A stretch of 64,000 bases of DNA from Mucilaginibacter flavidus (GTDB lineage Bacteria > Bacteroidota > Bacteroidia > Sphingobacteriales > Sphingobacteriaceae): NCBI RefSeq assembly GCF_024055575.1, contig NZ_JAMXOE010000020.1, forward strand, positions 60,685 through 124,684, in the 5' to 3' direction. Of the stretch, positions 27,046 to 36,071 are shown piece by piece (positions within the stretch are counted from its first letter, which is position 1; each line of letters begins with the position of its first letter). The notes under the pieces are model-generated. The model worked only from the letters and a program-made list of their open reading frames with translations, was not told the DNA's origin and ran no database searches. The translations under genes were made by a program, and so were the position numbers.

Positions 27046-28371
27046 TTAATGCGAATCGTAGGGTGTAATAGCCTTCAGAATGGTAGAAAGCACCAATCCG
27101 AATAAAACAAAACTGATAAAAATGATATAGCCGGGCTGCAACGCCGTATTATTTGTGGTGATGATGGTTAACGCATCACTCTTAATATTCAGGCTGGCCA
27201 GCTGCCGCTCCAATAAGCCATTCAAGCCGATATAAGTCATTAATATGGCGATAACAATAACATCGGCCATACTCCATTTGCCCGATTGAAATGCGAAATA
27301 TTTGATCACTTTATTTTCGGCCAGTTTCCTTTTGCTTAGCAGGTGAATGCCTGTAGAGCTTAATTTCATGATCGGGAACAGGATACTAAAGGCGAGTATC
27401 AAAATACCAACCCCTATAGAATCAACAGCCGGCTGTTTTATCAGCACTTCCACCACGTCCAAAATACTTTTACTTTGAAAGAACAATACCTGGTTTTTAA
27501 AAACTACGTGCTCCCCTAAAAGCACAAAGTCGAGCGAGCTAACGCGCGCATCTACCTCTACCATTGATGCGGTTAAGCCTACCGCCAGCAGGATAAATGC
27601 GAATAACAGCGACATTATAAAAAGTGCCGCGTGCAATTCAACCCTTTTCCTGAATATCCACCAGAGCATCAACACCACCACAATGCAGCCCAGCATACCA
27701 AACGAATAATTATACGTTTGCGCCCGGATACTGCTCAACGATGCAGTAAGCTTTTTATCAAGTTCTTCGGACGAGGAGACATGATATTTCTTAAACATGA
27801 TATTCCTCACCGAGTCATTTGCAGTAATCGTGCTATCTAAATAGCCGCTTTGCTTTGCCTCGTCAAACTTGCTCATCGCCAGGTTGCTCAACTTGCTTTT
27901 GTTTTTCGGATTATCAATTTTGGCGATGATCTTTTTTGCGAAAGCGGGTACCTGGGCTTTTATGGTGTCGGTATTAACAAAGGTTTTAACCGCCAGTTTT
28001 TTAATCTTTCCGCCCAGCGAGGTTGGCTTTTTGTTGAGCAGGCCTTCGGCTTTGTTGATGAGTGCAAGTAGTATTTGCTGCACCTCTACCTGCAGATCCT
28101 TTTTCTGTTTCGGCGTAAGCGTAAAATGCTTAACCTGGTGATTTATAATACCGGTTATTTTACCCTGCCACTGCGTAACCGAAAACAGCCCGAGCGTGAT
28201 GTTATTTATATCGGAATAGTCTGACTTGATTTGTTCCTGTTGCTTTGAAAGGGTATGCAGCTGGTAGCCGAAGTAGCCTTCGCCGCATAAAAGCACAGCA
28301 AGGCCAAGTATCAGCAATAGCCGGGTGACGTTAAATCCCTTAACGGTATTACTTTGTAGTTTTGCGGTCAA
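27046..28371 (-). CDS. PqiA-like membrane protein, copy 1
   Basis: A 441-residue paralogue of the next gene with the same layout: N-terminal anchor, large extracytoplasmic helical domain (residues about 40-210), and a C-terminal PqiA domain with SGKWSMADVIVIAILMTYIG. It has an identical helix count and many shared motifs (KSIxxVVxxLI, LQPGYIIF). It is the first gene of a two-gene operon. Amphiphile or lipid handling in the envelope is the family expectation; retention of both copies suggests distinct partners or hetero-oligomers. Confidence 0.8.
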   Translation of the reverse strand: MTAKLQSNTVKGFNVTRLLLILGLAVLLCGEGYFGYQLHTLSKQQEQIKSDYSDINNITLGLFSVTQWQGKITGIINHQVKHFTLTPKQKKDLQVEVQQILLALINKAEGLLNKKPTSLGGKIKKLAVKTFVNTDTIKAQVPAFAKKIIAKIDNPKNKSKLSNLAMSKFDEAKQSGYLDSTITANDSVRNIMFKKYHVSSSEELDKKLTASLSSIRAQTYNYSFGMLGCIVVVLMLWWIFRKRVELHAALFIMSLLFAFILLAVGLTASMVEVDARVSSLDFVLLGEHVVFKNQVLFFQSKSILDVVEVLIKQPAVDSIGVGILILAFSILFPIMKLSSTGIHLLSKRKLAENKVIKYFAFQSGKWSMADVIVIAILMTYIGLNGLLERQLASLNIKSDALTIITTNNTALQPGYIIFISFVLFGLVLSTILKAITPYDSH

Positions 28372-28452
28372 ATCAATTATAATTAGAAAGTTAAACCGCT
28401 ATATAACTAATACTTGCCGTAATTGTTTGAAGGGGGAATACCCTTATATGCA

Positions 28453-28487
28453 CAAAAAACCCGCAAAAATTTAAATTGCAGGTTTTT
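28453..28487 (-). terminator. Terminator after the VOC gene
   Basis: AAAACC-CGCA and TGCAGGTTTT form a stem around an A/T-rich loop, with T-runs on both strands. It lies about 100 bases past the leftward VOC stop codon and could work in both directions. Confidence 0.6.
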
Positions 28488-28582
28488 AATGATCCGAAAG
28501 ACAGCAAATCCGTCGGCCTGTAATATATCGTTATTGCGAGTTACGAAAATAAATAATCTCCGCTGTATTCGTATCCGTTGTA

Positions 28583-28963
28583 TTATTCGTCCTTCGGTTC
28601 CCAAAGCTCAATGATATTGCCTTCCGGGTCAAGCACATGGATAAACTTGCCGTAGTCATATTCGGCAATTTCATCAACAATGGTCACGTTTTCGCTTTTA
28701 AGTTCTTCAAGCAGCGCAACCAGGTTTTCTACCCGGTAATTTATCATAAAAGGCTTTTCGGATGGATTGAAATATTTGGTATCCTGCGGAAATGTACACC
28801 AGGATGTCGATCCTTTTTTTGACGGTTCATCGGCATCTACCCACTCAAACGTAGTTCCGTATGTGCTTGTCGGCAATCCAAGGTTTTTGACATACCAGTC
28901 GTTCATAGCCTTCGGGTCGTTGCATTTAAAGAATACGCCGCCCAGGCCCGTTACTTTTTTCAT
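28583..28963 (-). CDS. VOC superfamily protein
   Basis: A 126-residue protein of the vicinal oxygen chelate fold, starting TGLGGVFFKCNDPKAMNDWY and ending HVLDPEGNIIELWEP, the usual metal-ligand edge strand. The first ligand position, His in glyoxalases, is not clearly present (GGVFFKC), as in many PhnB/YdfO-like members. Function is unassigned. It is monocistronic. Confidence 0.85.
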   Translation of the reverse strand: MKKVTGLGGVFFKCNDPKAMNDWYVKNLGLPTSTYGTTFEWVDADEPSKKGSTSWCTFPQDTKYFNPSEKPFMINYRVENLVALLEELKSENVTIVDEIAEYDYGKFIHVLDPEGNIIELWEPKDE

Positions 28964-28985
28964 ATTTATCCAGTTTTATTTTAAT

Positions 28986-29400
28986 CTATGCGTTTGCTGT
29001 AGCTAATTTAGAATTCTTTTTAAGTATAAGCGCAGCTATCAGCGATATTATGATGCCTACCGGAACAATTTCAATATAGGTCACATCGCTCTAAAGACGA
29101 AGTTTGATTTGTATTTCGCCATGGTAGCCGCCATTGCGGCTCCCTGCTTTTTTATTTCGGCAGCGCTTGCTCCGCTGGCTTTCAATTCAGCCACCATCTG
29201 GGCCGTGTATTTTTCGCCAAAATCAGGCACAAAGTAGCTAAAGTCTATCATCCATATAATAACATAAATTGTTGACGCGATAAGCGTTATCCAAAGGCCG
29301 ATACCCAACCCCTTACCAAAAGTAATTTGGCCGTTGTTGTGTGTATCCCGGTAGTTTTTAATGGCTACAAAAATCAGGGAAAACCCCAAATCCATCACCT
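28986..29400 (-). pseudogene. DUF4199 family membrane protein, 5'-truncated and frameshifted
   Basis: The segment FSLIFVAIKNYRDTH, then ITFGKGLGIGLWITLIASTIYVI and SGASAAEI are hallmark parts of DUF4199 proteins. The upstream part that normally supplies the first helix is missing; the frame instead runs into unrelated DNA at about 29400. At 29085 the frame stops after FVFRAM. An extra TG dinucleotide (ATGTG) there moves the true C-terminal end TYIEIVPVGIIISLIAALIL into another frame, which continues to TAG at 28986-28988. This is therefore a dead gene. Confidence 0.75.
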
Positions 29401-29740
29401 GGGAAAAACTGACCGGTAATAACACTTATGCAACACTGGGTACTACCACAGTTAGTTCGGCATTAGCCTATCAGTTTATCGATGCCAATCCCAAAAAAGG
29501 TATTCAGTATTACCGGGCGAAACTAATTACCGACGATGGCAGGATCATTTATTCTGACCTTGCTGCGAAATCAATAACTACGAGTTTAAGCTTTATGATG
29601 CCGGCGGAAGGTTAAACCTGGATAAAGCAATTAATGGATTGCGTAACACTTTCCGGCTAAACGTTAATCCCGGAGTTTATATTTATGTAATAACACTGCA
29701 AGGGAAAATTGTTAACCAGGGTAAACTGATTAAAATTTAG
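29397..29740 (+). pseudogene. Remnant of a T9SS-sorted protein (C-terminal sorting domain)
   Basis: The rightward frame gives ITWEKLTGNNTYATLGT, FIDANPKKGIQYYRAKL and DDGRIIYSDLA, the usual region before a type IX secretion tail. After a frameshift near 29590 it continues EFKLYDAGGRLNLDKAI and ends NPGVYIYVITLQGKIVNQG and KLIKI, the form of a type A sorting domain. The N-terminal part is replaced by the DUF4199 remnant in opposite orientation, so a rearrangement fused two broken genes tail to head near 29400. Confidence 0.7.
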
Positions 29741-29869
29741 AGCCTGCTGCCTGCAATTAATTTAAAATAGCTTTATTGATAAGCGAACCTATTCGTTTGC
29801 GTCCACATATTAATTATCATAATTAGATAATGCTAATACACAAAACCAATGAGTCGCCTATTGTTTGAT

Positions 29870-30145
29870 TTTTCCGCTCAATTACCCCGTGCGATGAAAC
29901 CCGGGACGCCAGTCTTCACTACTTCATTGAATCGCTACATGGTCTCAATGCGGCTGATTTCATCAAAGGAGTTTTGCGGCAGTGAAGAGATGTCAAAATT
30001 CTCGCGCGCGGGCAGCGTTTTTTGGCGTGGTAAGCAAAGCCGTGCCACGCTGCAGAGCCCAGGGCAAAAGCACCTGGGCTGGCGTCTTTCCAACCCGCGC
30101 AGCAATTTCCGTAATGACCGGATGTTTGATAGGCCCTGTATTACT
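29870..30145 (-). pseudogene. Aldo/keto reductase C-terminal fragment, frameshifted
   Basis: On the minus strand one frame reads GPIKHPVITEIAARVGKTPA, QVLLPWALQRGTALLTTPKN; then the frame changes and gives ARENFDISSLPQNSFDEISR, followed by a stop and a VVKTGVPGFIARG remnant. This is the last third of an aldo/keto reductase. The barrel and the catalytic Tyr/Lys are missing. It lies between the T9SS remnant and the att-like scar and marks the region as degraded. Confidence 0.7.
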
Positions 30146-30164
30146 ACTCCATTAAAATAAAAGG

Positions 30165-30196
30165 AAAAAGCCCTTAGATTTTCATCTAAAGGCTTT
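30165..30196. terminator. Bidirectional terminator-like hairpin
   Basis: AAAAGCC-CTTAGAT pairs with ATCTAA-AGGCTTTT over a four-base loop, with A and T flanks giving T-runs on both strands. It sits just before the tRNA fragment. Confidence 0.6.
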
Positions 30197-30229
30197 TCAA
30201 TAATCTTTCCCATGGATGGGGTGTAAATG

Positions 30230-30251
30230 TGGTCCCGACGAGAATCGAACT
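30230..30251 (-). other. tRNA 3'-end fragment, probable attachment-site scar
   Basis: On the minus strand this reads AGTTCGATTCTCGTCGGGAC-CA, that is a T-loop (TTCGATT), the 3' side of the T-stem, the acceptor 3' strand and CCA. The bases upstream (ATACAG) do not pair with CTCGT, so the T-stem 5' half and the rest of the tRNA are absent. Partial tRNA 3' ends of this kind are left by tyrosine-recombinase integration. It lies 60 bp outside the left copy of the island's direct repeat. Confidence 0.6.
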
Positions 30252-30311
30252 GTATTCCCAAATCGCTGACTTTCAATATTTTGTAGCGGGCTAAATTACG
30301 TACTCACCGAA

Positions 30312-30436
30312 TTACTCACCGCTTTTTTGATACAGATTAAGTGCAAATCTTAAAATATAAAGATAGGCGATTGATGTGATTTTCACAAGGATAAAACAAT
30401 TGAAAAATCAATCATTTATGAGTTGAAAAGGCGATA
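30312..30436. repeat. Left copy of ~125-bp direct repeat bounding the island
   Basis: The segment from TTACTCACCGCTTTTTTGAT to GTTGAAAAGGCGATA aligns, in the same orientation, with 60529-60651. I count roughly 15-20 differences and one or two gaps by eye, with exact blocks such as ACTCACCGCTTTTTTGATAC and AAAAATCAATCATTT. The copies are 30.2 kb apart, outside the two halves of the secretion gene set. The remaining bases up to the gene at 30727 show no gene; a short open stretch at 30436-30540 matches nothing I recognise. Confidence 0.7.
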
Positions 30437-30726
30437 GCGTTTTGAAGGCGGATGAAGTCTATTTGGATATTCCGGAAGGCTTGACCAAGCAATTCCGTGG
30501 GATACAGACCACCGATTTTTGTTATCTTTTTATAAAATAGCTATTATTAATCAATGAATTGATATAGTCAAAGTGTTACAGAGTTAGCGGTTTACTATTA
30601 CGGAATATGGTGATCAACGGCTCCGGAATGTCCACATACAGTCGACACAAAGACAGAATTAACCCACGCTTTTAAAAAAGATTAATTACGACGAATTTTT
30701 CAAAGAAGTTTGTAAATTAGTCACCA

Positions 30727-31686
30727 ATGAAATTCATGCTCAAACCTTATCTTTTTTTCATATTCTTTGCTTACATAATAGCGCAAACATCCTGTGACGC
30801 GATAATTGAACCATCGATCAGCAAGAAAACTGTACAACTGGAAGCTCCTGTTGAGCAGTACCAAAGCGCCAGTTTTACCATAAACTTTTGGTGGGACGAA
30901 GTTGAACATGCACTTTCGTACCATCTGCAAGTTGTATCGCAAACTTTTACCACGCCAGGAGGACTTATTCTGGATACCGTAGTTACCAAAAACCGCTTTT
31001 CTTTCAATTTCGATCCGGGAAAATACCAATGGCGTGTAGCCGCCCAAAATGGAAGTACATCAACTGACTTTTCTATAGCCCGGAGTTTTGAGGTTGAAGC
31101 ATCGTCCATCAAACAGCAAACCGTTCAATTATCGTCGCCAGCAAATAATTTTATCACCAACCAAAGCGCCCAACTTTTTCAATGGGGCAGCATGTCTGGA
31201 GCTACAAAGTACCGGTTTGAAATTGATACCAGCAATTTTGTCAATGAAAGTACGGTATTGTCGAACCAGCTTGTACCTGGCACTCAAATAAATTATACAT
31301 TCCTCAAAGACCAAACCTATCAGTGGCGTGTAAGGGCAGAGAACGATACAGCTCAGTCACGCTGGTCAGCCATTAATTCAATTACGTTCGATCATACCCC
31401 CCCCGATGCACCAACTTTATCGGCCCCGGTAAATGGCTTAAGCGTAAAGTTGCCGGTCACCCTCCAGTGGAACACCGTAAAAACTGCACAACGGTACAAA
31501 CTTTATGTGTTTAAAAGTGATTCGACAACCGCATTCAACAGCAACTTTCCGATGGTGTTAAGTACAAACAGCTATACATTTAACCTGGGTAGTTCGGGCG
31601 ATAAGTTATACTGGAAAGTATCGGCAATTGACGCCGCCGGTAACGAGGGCGCGGTAAGTGAACTACGGAATTTTGTATTGCAATAA
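30727..31686 (+). CDS. Exported protein with three FN3-like domains, first gene of secretion operon
   Basis: A 319-residue protein. The signal peptide ends near Cys23 (AQTSC), so it may be a lipoprotein, although the lipobox is imperfect. Three fibronectin type III-like repeats follow (starts near residues 37, 130 and 226), each with LxxPxxxxx, a central W (FWWDEV, FQWGSM, LQWNTV) and YQWRV or YWKV near the end. It heads a tight rightward operon with GspC-, GspK-, pseudopilin- and GspF-like genes. It could be an outer-membrane pilotin-like or surface partner of the machine; this is inference only. Confidence 0.75.
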   Translation: MKFMLKPYLFFIFFAYIIAQTSCDAIIEPSISKKTVQLEAPVEQYQSASFTINFWWDEVEHALSYHLQVVSQTFTTPGGLILDTVVTKNRFSFNFDPGKYQWRVAAQNGSTSTDFSIARSFEVEASSIKQQTVQLSSPANNFITNQSAQLFQWGSMSGATKYRFEIDTSNFVNESTVLSNQLVPGTQINYTFLKDQTYQWRVRAENDTAQSRWSAINSITFDHTPPDAPTLSAPVNGLSVKLPVTLQWNTVKTAQRYKLYVFKSDSTTAFNSNFPMVLSTNSYTFNLGSSGDKLYWKVSAIDAAGNEGAVSELRNFVLQ

Positions 31687-31691
31687 GCCAG

Positions 31692-32186
31692 ATGAAAAAT
31701 AAAATGGTCACATATCTTCTGGGCTTAGTGGTAGCAATAGTCTGGGGCATTATCATCTACCGCATTTTCGATGCCGCGGCAGGTAATGACGACGTGGCAC
31801 CCGGTCCGGCGTCTGTAAAAAAAGAAGTCTATGACGATTATGCTATTGCCAAAGACACAACACACTTGCTGCTGAACTATCACGATCCGTTCGGCTTAAC
31901 AAGGCAAAAGGACACGGTGACTACTGTAAAAAAAATTAATTATAAACCTGCTGTAATAGCACCGAAACCTGCTATTAATTGGGGATTCATACAATACTCG
32001 GGGTATATTCGCAATCCGGCGTCAAAAAAGCTAATAACTTTAATCAGCATTAATGGCCGGAGCGAAATGCTTATTGAGGGGCAGGAAAAAGACAAGGTTA
32101 AACTGATAAAAAACCTGCGCGATTCCATTAAAATCAGTTATAACGGAAAAATAAAATTTATACCAATAAAGCCCGCTGCTTTATGA
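31692..32186 (+). CDS. GspC/PilP-like inner-membrane component
   Basis: A 164-residue bitopic protein: one helix at residues 7-23, a Lys/Pro-rich linker, then a small beta domain (about 90-160) starting WGFIQYSGYIRNPASKKL with ISINGRSEMLIEGQ. This is the layout of GspC HR and PilP domains, which bridge the inner-membrane platform to the secretin. Identification rests on architecture and gene order, not on diagnostic residues. It overlaps the next gene by four bases. Confidence 0.6.
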   Translation: MKNKMVTYLLGLVVAIVWGIIIYRIFDAAAGNDDVAPGPASVKKEVYDDYAIAKDTTHLLLNYHDPFGLTRQKDTVTTVKKINYKPAVIAPKPAINWGFIQYSGYIRNPASKKLITLISINGRSEMLIEGQEKDKVKLIKNLRDSIKISYNGKIKFIPIKPAAL

Positions 32187-32647
32187 AAAAGTTAATCATT
32201 ATCGTATGCTGTTGTATTACCCAAACGATGTTTGGACAGGACTTACCTAATTCAGGCTTCGAAAAGGTTAGGTTGCTTGACGCAGGTAAAGTAATTGTAG
32301 CAGAAATAAGGGTTCCCAACAAAAACTTGCATGCAAAAAAAAATTTATTTTACGCATGGTACCAGGCCAACGCCATCCACTCAACACAAGGCGGATACAA
32401 CGGCAAGTTGCTGAACGGGCAGTACACTGAATACTACCAAAACAAAAACCTCAAAGAACAGGGCACATATAAAAATGGCTTAAAAACCGGTGACTGGCGC
32501 GACTGGAAGGAAGATGGGACATTGCTATATCAGCATACCTGGAAAGATGGCACGATGCTTCCGGATAGTACAGTTTCTTTTTGGAAAAGATTGCCTTTCA
32601 TCCATAAAAAGAAAAGCCAGCCTGTTAAGGAAGCCCCAAATAGCTAA
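32183..32647 (+). CDS. Exported MORN-repeat-like protein
   Basis: A 154-residue protein with a signal peptide (MKKLIIIVCCC...MFGQ). The central part has MORN/YwqK-like repeats: LLNGQYTEYYQNKNLKEQGT, then YKNGLKTGDWRDWKEDGTLL. Such repeats form beta hairpins and are found in surface or antitoxin-like proteins. It is inside the secretion operon, overlapping the GspC-like gene and ten bases before the GspK-like gene. Its role in the machine is unknown. Confidence 0.7.
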   Translation: MKKLIIIVCCCITQTMFGQDLPNSGFEKVRLLDAGKVIVAEIRVPNKNLHAKKNLFYAWYQANAIHSTQGGYNGKLLNGQYTEYYQNKNLKEQGTYKNGLKTGDWRDWKEDGTLLYQHTWKDGTMLPDSTVSFWKRLPFIHKKKSQPVKEAPNS

Positions 32648-32656
32648 GCTAACATC

Positions 32657-33922
32657 ATGGTTAAAGCTTCAGCCTTGTATATTGTAATTATCATTGCCCT
32701 TGTAATCGGATTGCTTTGTTCATCAATCATCGTTGCGGCTTATTATTACAGGGCGCAATACCAGGCAAAAGCAAGGTATTATCAGTTAAAAAGCAATCTC
32801 AATTCTGGTATAAATATTTTATTAGCCGGTTCAGATAGTTCCTCTGTCACCAAAAAAGCGCTGAACCTGTTTGAAGGTCAGGCCGATTCAATAAGTGTGC
32901 GAAGAATTTCATGGGGCGTATTTGACATTGGTATTGTTAAAGCATTTATCCAACAAGACACACTGTATAAAACTTTTTCGTTCGCAAATGCGATTGATTC
33001 AACTAAATGGGCGGCGCTTTATTTAATTGACGAAGACCGGCCGTTTTCCTTGAGTGGAAAAACCACCATTCGCGGCGATGTTTTTATACCTAAAGCAGGA
33101 GTACAAACAGCGTACGTTGATAATAAATCGTACGAAGGTGATAAAAGGCTTATTATAGGTACAAAACATAATAGCGAAAGAAAACTACCTGCCATGAATA
33201 ATGCGAGGCTGGGACAATTTGAACAGCTTCTTGACCAGCATACAAATGGCGATACCACACTGACTAAAGCTGATTCCATTTCAAATTCTTTTTTACGCAA
33301 AGCGCTTATCTTCAATTTTAAGAAAAAAGCGAAAACAATTGAAAACACTAAGCTACAAGGCAACATTATTTTATTTTCGGACACAACGATAACCGTCGAC
33401 AGCACTGCCAGTTTCAAAAACATACAGGTATACGCACGGGCCATCGTAGTTAAGTCAGGCTTTCACGGCAATTGCCAGCTTTTCGCCACGGATTCTATAA
33501 GGGTTGAAGCTAATTGCAATTTCAGTTACCCATCGTGCCTCGGGGTTATGCGCTTCAAAAACCCCGTGGTAAATAGCCAGCCCAAACTATCGATAGGAAA
33601 AAGCAGCACTTTTTGCGGGTTGATTTTCACTTACGATAAGTTGGACAAACCTGTGAAACCGTTAATTTTAATTGGTAACGATGTGAAAATTAAAGGGCAG
33701 GTTTATTCGTATGGTATTACACAGATGAACGATAAAAGCGAGGTCGACGGCAGTTTGTTCACCAGTCGTTTTTGGTACCGGAATACTTTCACCCTGTACG
33801 AAAATTACCTGATTAACAGTACAATTGATGCCAAAGCATTATCGCCATATTATGTAAGCAGCGACCTTGTACCGGTAGTTAAAAAAAGAACGAAAATTTT
33901 ACAATGGCTGGAAGCAAATTAA
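32657..33922 (+). CDS. GspK/PilX-like large minor pseudopilin
   Basis: 421 residues. The N terminus MVKASALYIVIIIALVIGLL is a pseudopilin-type helix immediately after a short basic leader, lacking the Glu at +5. GspK has the same exception and is also the largest minor pseudopilin. The remaining chain is beta-rich (SGKTTIRGDVFIPKAG, GNIILFSDTTITVDS, FHGNCQLFATDSIRVEANC), reminiscent of a polymer-like solenoid. A related copy with frameshifts lies at 60803-62069. It overlaps the following pseudopilin gene by 19 bases. Confidence 0.65.
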   Translation: MVKASALYIVIIIALVIGLLCSSIIVAAYYYRAQYQAKARYYQLKSNLNSGINILLAGSDSSSVTKKALNLFEGQADSISVRRISWGVFDIGIVKAFIQQDTLYKTFSFANAIDSTKWAALYLIDEDRPFSLSGKTTIRGDVFIPKAGVQTAYVDNKSYEGDKRLIIGTKHNSERKLPAMNNARLGQFEQLLDQHTNGDTTLTKADSISNSFLRKALIFNFKKKAKTIENTKLQGNIILFSDTTITVDSTASFKNIQVYARAIVVKSGFHGNCQLFATDSIRVEANCNFSYPSCLGVMRFKNPVVNSQPKLSIGKSSTFCGLIFTYDKLDKPVKPLILIGNDVKIKGQVYSYGITQMNDKSEVDGSLFTSRFWYRNTFTLYENYLINSTIDAKALSPYYVSSDLVPVVKKRTKILQWLEAN

Positions 33923-34266
33923 AAAGCAAGGTGCAGGCTTCCACCATATTGGAGGTGGTCATATCGATGGTAATTATTGTCGTTGTGTTTGGCATTGCCA
34001 TGATGATATACACCAACGTATTACGCATGTCGCTATCGGTAAAAAAACTAAAGGCGCAGGCTATACTAAATGAAATGGCGCAGAAGGCAGAACACAGCAC
34101 TGCAGACGCAATACCCGATGTTATAGTAGACGACTTCCGGATAGAACAGGAAACAAAGCCATACAACGGCGATGCCGCCCTCCTCGAAATACATTTAACT
34201 GCTTACGACAGTAACAAGCAAAAAATAGCCGAATTGCAACAGGTAATAACCAACAGCAATGAATAA
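33904..34266 (+). CDS. Pseudopilin (GspI/GspH-like)
   Basis: A 120-residue prepilin-like protein. The leader ends Ala12, followed by STILEVVISMVIIVVVFGI with Glu at mature position +5, the hallmark of type IV pilin-like proteins. The residue before the cut is Ala instead of the usual Gly. A short beta domain follows. It overlaps its neighbours on both sides (19 and 8 bases), consistent with coupled translation of minor pseudopilins. Confidence 0.78.
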   Translation: MAGSKLKSKVQASTILEVVISMVIIVVVFGIAMMIYTNVLRMSLSVKKLKAQAILNEMAQKAEHSTADAIPDVIVDDFRIEQETKPYNGDAALLEIHLTAYDSNKQKIAELQQVITNSNE

Positions 34267-34765
34267 ACACAAAGTAAGGGCATATACCATAATGGAAGTT
34301 ACCATCACCATGATGGTTGCCGCCATACTTATTGGTATCACCTATAGTTCGTATTCCATAATTGTAAAATCCTATAGTTCGTTTACCAGCAAGAATAATG
34401 ACATGGGCGAACTGGTAACGCTCGACCATTTGGTTAACCGCGATTTTGATCAGGCAAAAATCATAAAAAAAGATTCGGCCGGATTTTCCTTTGTAAAAGA
34501 CAGCGCCTTAGTGCGGTATGAATTTTCGGGCGATTATATTCTTAGAAAAGCCGTCAGGATTGATACCTTTAAAATAAAAAACCGCGACGTAAACGCAAGC
34601 TTTGAAAGTATGCCGTTGACAGAGTTAAACGACAAAGCCGACCTGAATATAATAGACGCGCTTGATTTTGTATTGATGTATCAAAAGGATACCATTGGTT
34701 ACCATTACCATAAAACATACAGCTCCGAAAACCTGATAGAAAAAAATCCAAATGCCATCAATTGA
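34259..34765 (+). CDS. Pseudopilin (GspJ/GspH-like)
   Basis: A 168-residue prepilin: leader MNKHKVRA, then YTIMEVTITMMVAAILIG with Glu at +5. Again Ala stands at -1. The C-terminal part is an alpha/beta pseudopilin head with no clear sub-type. It overlaps the GspF gene by 14 bases. Confidence 0.8.
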   Translation: MNKHKVRAYTIMEVTITMMVAAILIGITYSSYSIIVKSYSSFTSKNNDMGELVTLDHLVNRDFDQAKIIKKDSAGFSFVKDSALVRYEFSGDYILRKAVRIDTFKIKNRDVNASFESMPLTELNDKADLNIIDALDFVLMYQKDTIGYHYHKTYSSENLIEKNPNAIN

Positions 34766-35900
34766 TTTAAGCGGCTACGAAACCAAAAAAAAGGCGAAGC
34801 CATCCAAACAAAAGGATGAAGGCGGCCTTATGGCCCTGCTTAACCGCGACATCAGTTTTGGCAGCAAGGAACTGAGCGATAAAAAGAAAGAATACCTGTA
34901 TCTCGAACTAAGTTCACTGCTGCAGGCCGGCATCAATTTGAAAAGCAGCTTTGAGCTGATAACTGCCGACCAGCAAAAAGTACAGGATAAATTACTTTAC
35001 CAAAAAATACAGGATGCCGTTTTAACCGGCACCACATTTTCGCAGGCGCTACAGCAAACCGGCAAATTTTCGTTGTACGAGGTATACAGCCTGCAAATTG
35101 GCGAAGAAACCGGCAAACTGATTGAAGTGCTGCACGATCTGGCCAAATTTTACCATAACAAAATAAAGCAACGCCGTAAAATAACATCGGCACTTACCTA
35201 CCCCTGCGTAGTACTCACCACCTCATTGGGCGCCGTATTTTTTATGCTGAAGTTTGTGGTCCCCATGTTTGGCGATGTGTTTAAGCGTTTTGGCGGCAAG
35301 CTGCCCTGGATAACCGAAAAAATCATCGGCATCTCCAACGCTATGGAAAATAATTTCTGGCGTTTTTTGATATTGCTGGCATTGATAATTGGCTTTATCC
35401 TGTTTACCCGCAAAACACCAAAGTTTAAAGAGATCTCCTCCAAAATTTTAATGCGTGTGCCGGTAGTAGGCAATCTGGTGCAAAAAATATACCTGGCGCG
35501 CTTTTGCAACTCCATGCGGCTGCTCATCAACGCGCACCTGCCCCTGCTGCGTGCAATTGCACTTATCAGGCAGATGATTAATTACTACCCCATCGAATCA
35601 TCCCTGCAAAAGGTGGAGGACGACATTATGAACGGCAAATCGTTACATGAGAGCCTGGCGCAGTTTAAGGTTTATCCCTCCAAAATGATACAACTCATAA
35701 AAGTTGGCGAAGAAACCAACCAGCTGGACATGTTTTTCGCCAAAATATCCGAACAATACATCGACGAAGTAGAATACAAAACCAGCACCCTCAGCAGCAT
35801 GATGGAACCGCTGATCATTATCTTCCTTGGGCTGGTTGTGGGGGTTATTTTAATATCGATGTATCTGCCGTTGTTCCAGATGAGTAATAGTTTTCAGTAG
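34752..35900 (+). CDS. gspF: Type II secretion/type IV pilus platform protein GspF/PilC
   Basis: 382 residues with two GspF repeats (LSSLLQAGINLKSSFELI near residue 52; MRLLINAHLPLLRAIALIR near residue 257) and three membrane helices near 155-175, 203-222 and 352-374. The conserved GEETGKL / GEETNQL motifs are present in both halves. GspF sits in the inner membrane and transmits motion from the GspE ATPase to the pseudopilus. It is the last gene of the rightward operon; its ATPase partner lies 21 kb away at 57485-58915. Confidence 0.93.
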   Translation: MPSIDLSGYETKKKAKPSKQKDEGGLMALLNRDISFGSKELSDKKKEYLYLELSSLLQAGINLKSSFELITADQQKVQDKLLYQKIQDAVLTGTTFSQALQQTGKFSLYEVYSLQIGEETGKLIEVLHDLAKFYHNKIKQRRKITSALTYPCVVLTTSLGAVFFMLKFVVPMFGDVFKRFGGKLPWITEKIIGISNAMENNFWRFLILLALIIGFILFTRKTPKFKEISSKILMRVPVVGNLVQKIYLARFCNSMRLLINAHLPLLRAIALIRQMINYYPIESSLQKVEDDIMNGKSLHESLAQFKVYPSKMIQLIKVGEETNQLDMFFAKISEQYIDEVEYKTSTLSSMMEPLIIIFLGLVVGVILISMYLPLFQMSNSFQ

Positions 35901-36071
35901 GGATTGATCATTACATTTTGGTCCTTGTTCATAAGGTTGAATGCGACCAAAGCGTTCCATTTTTTTACGGAACGGAGCGGAACATTGTGAAACTTGCTGA
36001 TTATCAGTGGTATTTAGTTTTATATTTTTATAATATACTGATAGTCAACATATTAATTTGGGGTTTACAGG

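Noticed and set aside
28407..28604. 65-codon readings on both strands between the PqiA-like and VOC genes
   Set aside because: They run across the terminator hairpin at 28453-28487 and have no motif.
29849..30160. 103-codon rightward reading
   Set aside because: It is antisense to the aldo/keto reductase fragment and resembles no family.
30230..30251. Complete tRNA gene
   Set aside because: Only the T-loop, one side of the T-stem and the acceptor end are present; the 5' part is absent, so it is treated as a scar.
29935..30276. 113-codon leftward reading as a gene
   Set aside because: It is a mosaic of the att-like scar, the terminator hairpin and frame-mixed aldo/keto reductase remnant.
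30436..30540. Short open stretch (DEVYLDIPEGLTKQF) before the secretion operon
   Set aside because: No start, no recognised family, directly after the direct repeat; may be a remnant but cannot be supported.
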